Shown here: piece after piece, positions 59,016-64,000 of the stretch
Layout of the letters: each line of letters starts with the position of its first letter
Numbering within the stretch: the stretch's first letter is position 1
Source: Straminergon stramineum
Lineage: Eukaryota > Streptophyta > Bryopsida > Hypnales > Calliergonaceae
Length of the DNA: 64,000 nt
NCBI GenBank assembly: GCA_963920665.1
Contig: OY987267.1
Span: forward strand, 27,142,485-27,206,484
Direction: 5' to 3'
Translations under genes and position numbers: made by a program
Notes under the pieces: model-generated
What the model was told of the DNA's origin: nothing
Databases searched by the model: none
Seen by the model: only the letters and a program-made list of their open reading frames with translations

Positions 59016-62000
59016 ATGATGGCCCTGCGGATGCGGGAGATCATTCTAATGGATGCTGCAGCAAGCAGATTGCAGCCCCTTGCGATCGAGCCCTTCAAGC
59101 TGAGAGTCATCTCAAGGCATGCCACTCCGGTTAACTTCTTAGTCTGGAATGGGAGGCAACACCATCATCACCATCCATGGGGGTCTCATTACAAGTTGGC
59201 CCTGCAGGACGCTCCGAGCTGGTCAATGGGCACAAGCTGTGCGTCCTTTGGCACGATGTCCAGAAGGAGGGATCCAAGCTTTCTTGAGATTAGGGCTACG
59301 GCTTCTCTTATTAAATCCGGCTTTGGGTTTATTAAAGGGTGTGGGCATGCCAGAAGGCTTCTTTTGTATCTGCTTCCCAAGTGCGTGGGCATTGCAAGGG
59401 ATAGAGAAGGTGCTTTAGTCGTTGTGCGCCCTGGGAGCACAGCTGTCGTGCTTTCAATTGTGGCTTGGATTGTGTTGCCAAACATGTTACGTCGAATGTA
59501 CTCCTACATGGAAACTGCCCCAACCACAAAGATGCTGATCGGACGTACACCGCTGGAGAAAGTGCTGGAAAGGGTGCCATATGAGCTTAGTATGTGTGGA
59601 GCTCTGGAGGACCCCGCACGATTGCTTGCAGCAATTGTTGCCTTCTCCCACATGTAAGAGTTAGCACCTTCCCGAACCAACTCTTACATCAATGCGAGTC
59701 AGCAGCCATGTGGAATGTTTTAAATTGTTGTTACGTATGGCACAGTGTGCTGTAAGGTAGAGGATACTGTTCGTTGTCACTTTGAGCATTCTATCACATG
59801 TAGGAGTGTGATTTTGGGGAGATGTAATGAGATATAGAAAGATCTTTGGAGTACGTGAGCCGAATCTGTGTAGATCAAATTTTTTATCTCTGTGGACGAA
59901 TTTCTTATGCAATTATGAAGGAGGGGTTGTAGACCATTATATGTGACAGTGACAACCCCATTTCTATTCAAATATCAGTGGCCGTAGGCATTTAGTGTTG
60001 TCATGCTTACACCAGTTGTTGATGAATCCAACCAAGAAGATGTGTAGATGAGTTGTTGGAAATAGGGGTCAGAATAGGGCCTCTACTTTCGTACACAAAA
60101 GTTTCCAAGTGTTGACATTCGGACCAATTTCTTCACATTCAAGCTGTTTTCTCTTCTTACATTGAGAGGAATTACGATTTCAAGGTTTATCTTGTAATGC
60201 TTACCGTCCGGCAGTAATGATGGTTTTTAAGCTTTGTAATGCCGATCAATGCTGTCTCCACTTCAATCTGCTATTTTGATGGGTTGTCAGGGCATACACG
60301 GTGGCACCCACGTCCGTAGCGGCAAATTATCTAACACAGATTTGGAGTGGGGCCACAGTTGTGTGCATGGTTTGGTTCCTATACCGCTGGAAAACCAATG
60401 TATTTGCACGAATTGTCACGGGGAAGTCATTTGCTGGACCTGACAAGGAGCGGTACCTGACCATGGATCACTTGTCATCGCTGGGGTTACTCATCCTGGG
60501 CTGCATGGCCGTAGCTGAAGCCTGTGGAATGGCTGTGCAATCAATCTTGACTGTGGGAGGTATAGGAGGTGCGCACCAATTACTAAGCTAGATTTGGTTG
60601 TCGCCTTTCTCTCAAAAAGGATTTCTGGATCTCTGAATTTTTTTTATCGTCCGTGAGGTCATGTTTAAATATGTACATTGATGATTTTATTCGGTGAAAG
60701 TGCATCAGTGAATATAATGAACATCCTTGTTCGTCAGTGGAAATTTAATGGTGCAGGAGTAGCAACGGCTTTTGCTGCCAAGGACGTAATGGGGAACATG
60801 CTTTGTGGCGTTGGACTCCAGTTCTCGAGGCCGTTTTCAATCGGTGACTCTATAACAGTACACTTCGTAACTATCCCAACAGACGCTTCATTCTCGTTGG
60901 TCTCTGGGACAGATCTAGTTACTCTTCTTCTCTCCCCTTCCTCTACACTTACTAGATCTGAGTCTTACAGCTGCTCATCTTTATTTTGCGAATCTACGTC
61001 CTTGAGTTTGAAAAATTTGCCTTTCTCTCCAAGTCTAAATGTCTCTCCAAATCTACATGAACTCTTTATTGACCTGAGGAGTAGAATTACCAGAATGTGG
61101 TGCTGAGGAATCATGGGAGTTCAAAAATATCCACTATTGCATTCTTTCAAACTGCCCATGATCCCTCCCCGATCCCTCAACTCCACATTCTGGTAGTGTA
61201 GTAATTTGAGTTGCATTACCTGGCGCCTTCATTAAATTAAATCCTAGAGTAGATTAATGACTGAGAAGAAATTGTGTGGAACATGTAGCTCATTCATGAA
61301 AGTGGTCCAAGAGCGGGGCGGCCAGTAGCGTCGTGTACAAACTTTGAACTGTTTAATGATGGACCGTCTCCAATTCCAGCCGTAGACGTGAGCTACTCCA
61401 TTACTGACACGAATTAGTTGGTTCTGATGTAAGTGATGAGTTAATATGCATGGTTTGAGTCAAGGCCAATTCACATGATTTGTGATTCATTATAACGTAC
61501 GCCAGACTGTACTGTCAACATTCCAACAACTTTTGTCACGTCTATCTTGGAATGGTTTTTACTTTGTGAGATTCTAAAACGGCGAAGTTTCTGGGTGGGA
61601 TGGCAGGCTGGACCTGTGACTGGTCAGGTGGTAGAGATGGGCATACACTCTACTCTGTTGTTGAATACAGACAAGTTTCCCATCATTGTTCCGAACTCGT
61701 TCTTCTCCAGCCAGGTGATTCCTCGATGGCTTCCTAAAACCATTCCTGAATATAAAAGTCGAATGTTCCTTGCAATGACACCGAAATCAAGTCTTCTTCC
61801 AAAATGTGTCTGGCAGGTGATTGTTAACAAGTCTCGTGTGCAATGGAGAGGAATGGCATTTTCTCTGCCGATACGGCTTCAGGATTTAAACAGAGTGCCG
61901 ACCGTATCGGCTGATGTGCGCAAGATGCTTACCGAACACCCGAAAGTTTACTTAGAGACTGAACTCCCTCGGTGTCACGTCAGCAGAGTTGGGGGATTAT

Positions 62001-63100
62001 CGTTGGAACTGAACGTGACTTGCAATCTCAAACCTATGGTACAGTGCTCAACTCTCACCACTTTGCACAATGGTTATGTATTTATCCACATTAGAAGAAA
62101 ACATTGCAGATGTAGTCACGGAGTTGCATTTAATGTCCCAGTAGTTGACCATCTATGTGGCAAAAACTTATTTTACTTCTGAGGATTCAGAGTGTGTGCC
62201 AAGAAATTTCTTTTATCACATAGTGCATCTATCATCATGCAAGTCATTCAGAGTTGTGCAATAGTGAACCCAAGAAACTAAGAGTCTTTTGGCCAAATAA
62301 CTATAGATTTTTCCATAGTTACAAGGAGAAATTTATTTCGGTAGAGGTGAAAGAGATCGATCAGTAGTTACTTTGTTTAGGTCAACCCGAGGGTGTTTTC
62401 AAATGAAACACTAAATTTCACGTAGTTCTTCATTTTGAATGTAGTTTAGCTCCAATAACCTACTTTTTATTCCATTTCGAATTCTTGAAAAATTTTCAAC
62501 CTTGCAATTTTTGTTGCCCTTTGAACGCATCCTCTAGAAAGCTTCATGTATACTACATCTGATCTGTTTCTATTCAATTTCACTCAAGAAGTACATCAAT
62601 TATAATATGATGTTTACCATTGTTATCTCCATTTTTGCTATTTTAATCATTTTTTTTATTACAAATTCTTTTTTAAACAAAATCATATCAGTTAATTCAT
62701 CATTTTCATTATGAGAAAATGAAGAATGCGGGATGTAGATTATTACCTCGGAGAAATACTAAAATTTTGAAAAGTGTGCTTTAATGTAGGAACCTACAGT
62801 ATTGAAGTTTGTCCCAGTAAGGGCATGATTTGTTGTTGAAGGGTTAAGGCCTAGGCCGCAGGCAGTGGGTAGGCGCATTGCATGCCTGCGGTCTACGTAC
62901 TGCCTTTGCTCAGAAAGAGGGAAGATTTTACTCAAATCTCTTATCGAAGGTGCCTGGCTTTGATGCAGGGAACAGACGAATTCCTAACGACAGAGGAAGC
63001 TCTTCTGATAGAGGTTGCCCAAATTGTCGTTAAGTCTGGGGCGCTACTTGGTTCTGATACCAGTCCTTGTTCTCTGTCAGGGGGGTGCTCAGGGTCATAA
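59016..63100 (+). CDS. MSL1: Mitochondrial-type MscS-like mechanosensitive channel (MSL1 group), 6 exons
   Basis: Exons 59016-59653, 60291-60568, 60757-60857, 61607-61714, 61817-62038, 62969-63100. All junctions are GT-AG and all phases agree, giving 492 residues, close to the roughly 500 of Arabidopsis MSL1. The first 130 residues are basic and poorly conserved, as expected for an organelle-targeting region, with five His in a row at 49-53. Hydrophobic segments lie at about 140-158, 200-217, 230-245 and 274-297. The pore helix and start of the beta domain follow (VATAFAAKDVMGNMLCGVGL, SRPFSIGDSIT, 307-339), then the beta-domain signature (GPVTGQVVEMGIHSTLLLNT, IIVPNSFFSSQVIVNKSR) and a C-terminal alpha/beta domain. 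Known for the family: a homoheptameric, tension-gated channel; MSL1 acts in the inner mitochondrial membrane and affects membrane potential and redox state. Location here is inferred from homology. The C-terminus is Ser/Gly/Cys-rich. Confidence 0.93.
61088..61195. repeat. Fold-back repeat in MSL intron 3
   Basis: TACCAGAATGTGG at 61088-61100 is matched by its exact complement at 61183-61195, and ATCATGGG at 61110-61117 by CCCATGAT at 61155-61162. The arms continue imperfectly inside. The 108-bp hairpin sits in the intron at 60858-61606 and resembles a small fold-back element; no target duplication is clear. Confidence 0.65.
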
Positions 63101-64000
63101 CATTCTTGATTAGTTGCCTATGCACCCTTGCAAAAGTATGAATGAAGATTTCTTTGTCCAGAGCACCATGAACTCAAAATATAAAGCTTTGCCAGCATCT
63201 GGAATTGTTGTCAGTTCATTTGTGTACTTTACAGTAATGTTAGGCTTTTGAAACAAGCAGCTATACTATGAGTGGCTTTGTCCCTATAACACTTACTCCC
63301 TTTTCAAACTTCTATCAATGCTAAACTTCCTAGCTTTCAGTTTGGTCAAGAGCCAATAAACAAATTGATGCAGTGATGCACTCTACAATGATATGTGAGA
63401 CTTTCAAAATAATATAATTTGATATACTACAGTCATTGCTTAGTTAGTAGAACTAGACACTTCATTCACGACTGTCCTAGGACATGCGCTACTCTTCTTC
63501 TTCTGGTATACTAAAGTATGTTAGTGAATAGTGGGGAGCGTGCAACCTCTCCACTGTTGTAAAATATGTTGTGATTCTGTAATGTTAGGTGGGCCTTGGA
63601 AATCAGTGAAAGGATGAAAAATATGTTTATTTTAAATTGAGAATGTAACCAGTAAGAATGAGAAGAAGACTACCTCTAAACCTGAGGTGAACATCAATAA
63701 AAGAGCACTTGGGGTCTGTATTATTAACTGTATTGTACATGTAGATGATCACTACTGTAAGGGTTGGGAAAGTCTTGTTTTCCCATGGAATTGGATTATG
63801 TTGCATAGGTGTGATGAATCCATACTTTCCCAAGCTTGGGAATTCAGTTCTGTGAGTTCTTGTCAGCATTTGGGTACCAAGGGCACGCATCCATCTTTCA
63901 GGAGGATAGAAGTTTCCCATGGAGGACGTTAAATCGTGCATACCAACTGGGCTCCGCAGGGGCAGATTTACCTTGGGGAAAATGCAGGAACTTTTTATTT
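63101..64000. other. 3' region of the MSL gene and downstream DNA
   Basis: Begins directly after the MSL stop codon and presumably holds the 3' untranslated region. Short ORFs at 63627-63941 (minus) and 63687-63932 (plus) overlap each other and are unrecognised. No second gene can be supported before the window ends. Confidence 0.45.

Overview
The window looks like nuclear DNA from a land plant with a large, AT-rich, transposon-filled genome. The evidence is GT-AG introns, two genes of clearly plant type, long stretches with no gene, and many class II transposons. It holds no prokaryotic operon, CRISPR array, rRNA or recognisable tRNA. The species cannot be fixed from the sequence. The piggyBac relic and the mix of elements would fit a non-flowering plant, but that is only a guess.

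Layout: (1) About 0-48 kb is a transposon graveyard. It contains a 5.2 kb hAT element (10995-16178) with an 8-bp target duplication and a broken transposase gene. A 3.4 kb TG...CA unit (19159-22547) has a 5-bp target duplication and carries a gag-like/coiled-coil ORF. GC-richer DNA at 25-33.3 kb is full of diverged local repeats. A piggyBac relic (42062-about 45000) is cut by three younger insertions. Four short elements share CACTA-type tips, and there are two 517-bp MITEs with 8-bp duplications, three members of a family ending GGTGATTGCAAGAA, and two TA-flanked MITEs. (2) 48.2-55.8 kb, minus strand: an 11-exon homologue of the splicing factor PQBP1, with two WW domains and a C-terminal FQQRPYPSPG-type motif. 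(3) 59.0-63.1 kb, plus strand: a 6-exon gene for a mitochondrial-type MscS-like channel (MSL1 group), with every splice phase consistent and a 492-residue product.

The two host genes are divergently transcribed and about 3.2 kb apart. They do not form a pathway: one belongs to pre-mRNA splicing, the other to organelle membrane-tension or redox homeostasis. The rest of the window is best read as layers of nested insertions whose order can be worked out from which element interrupts which.
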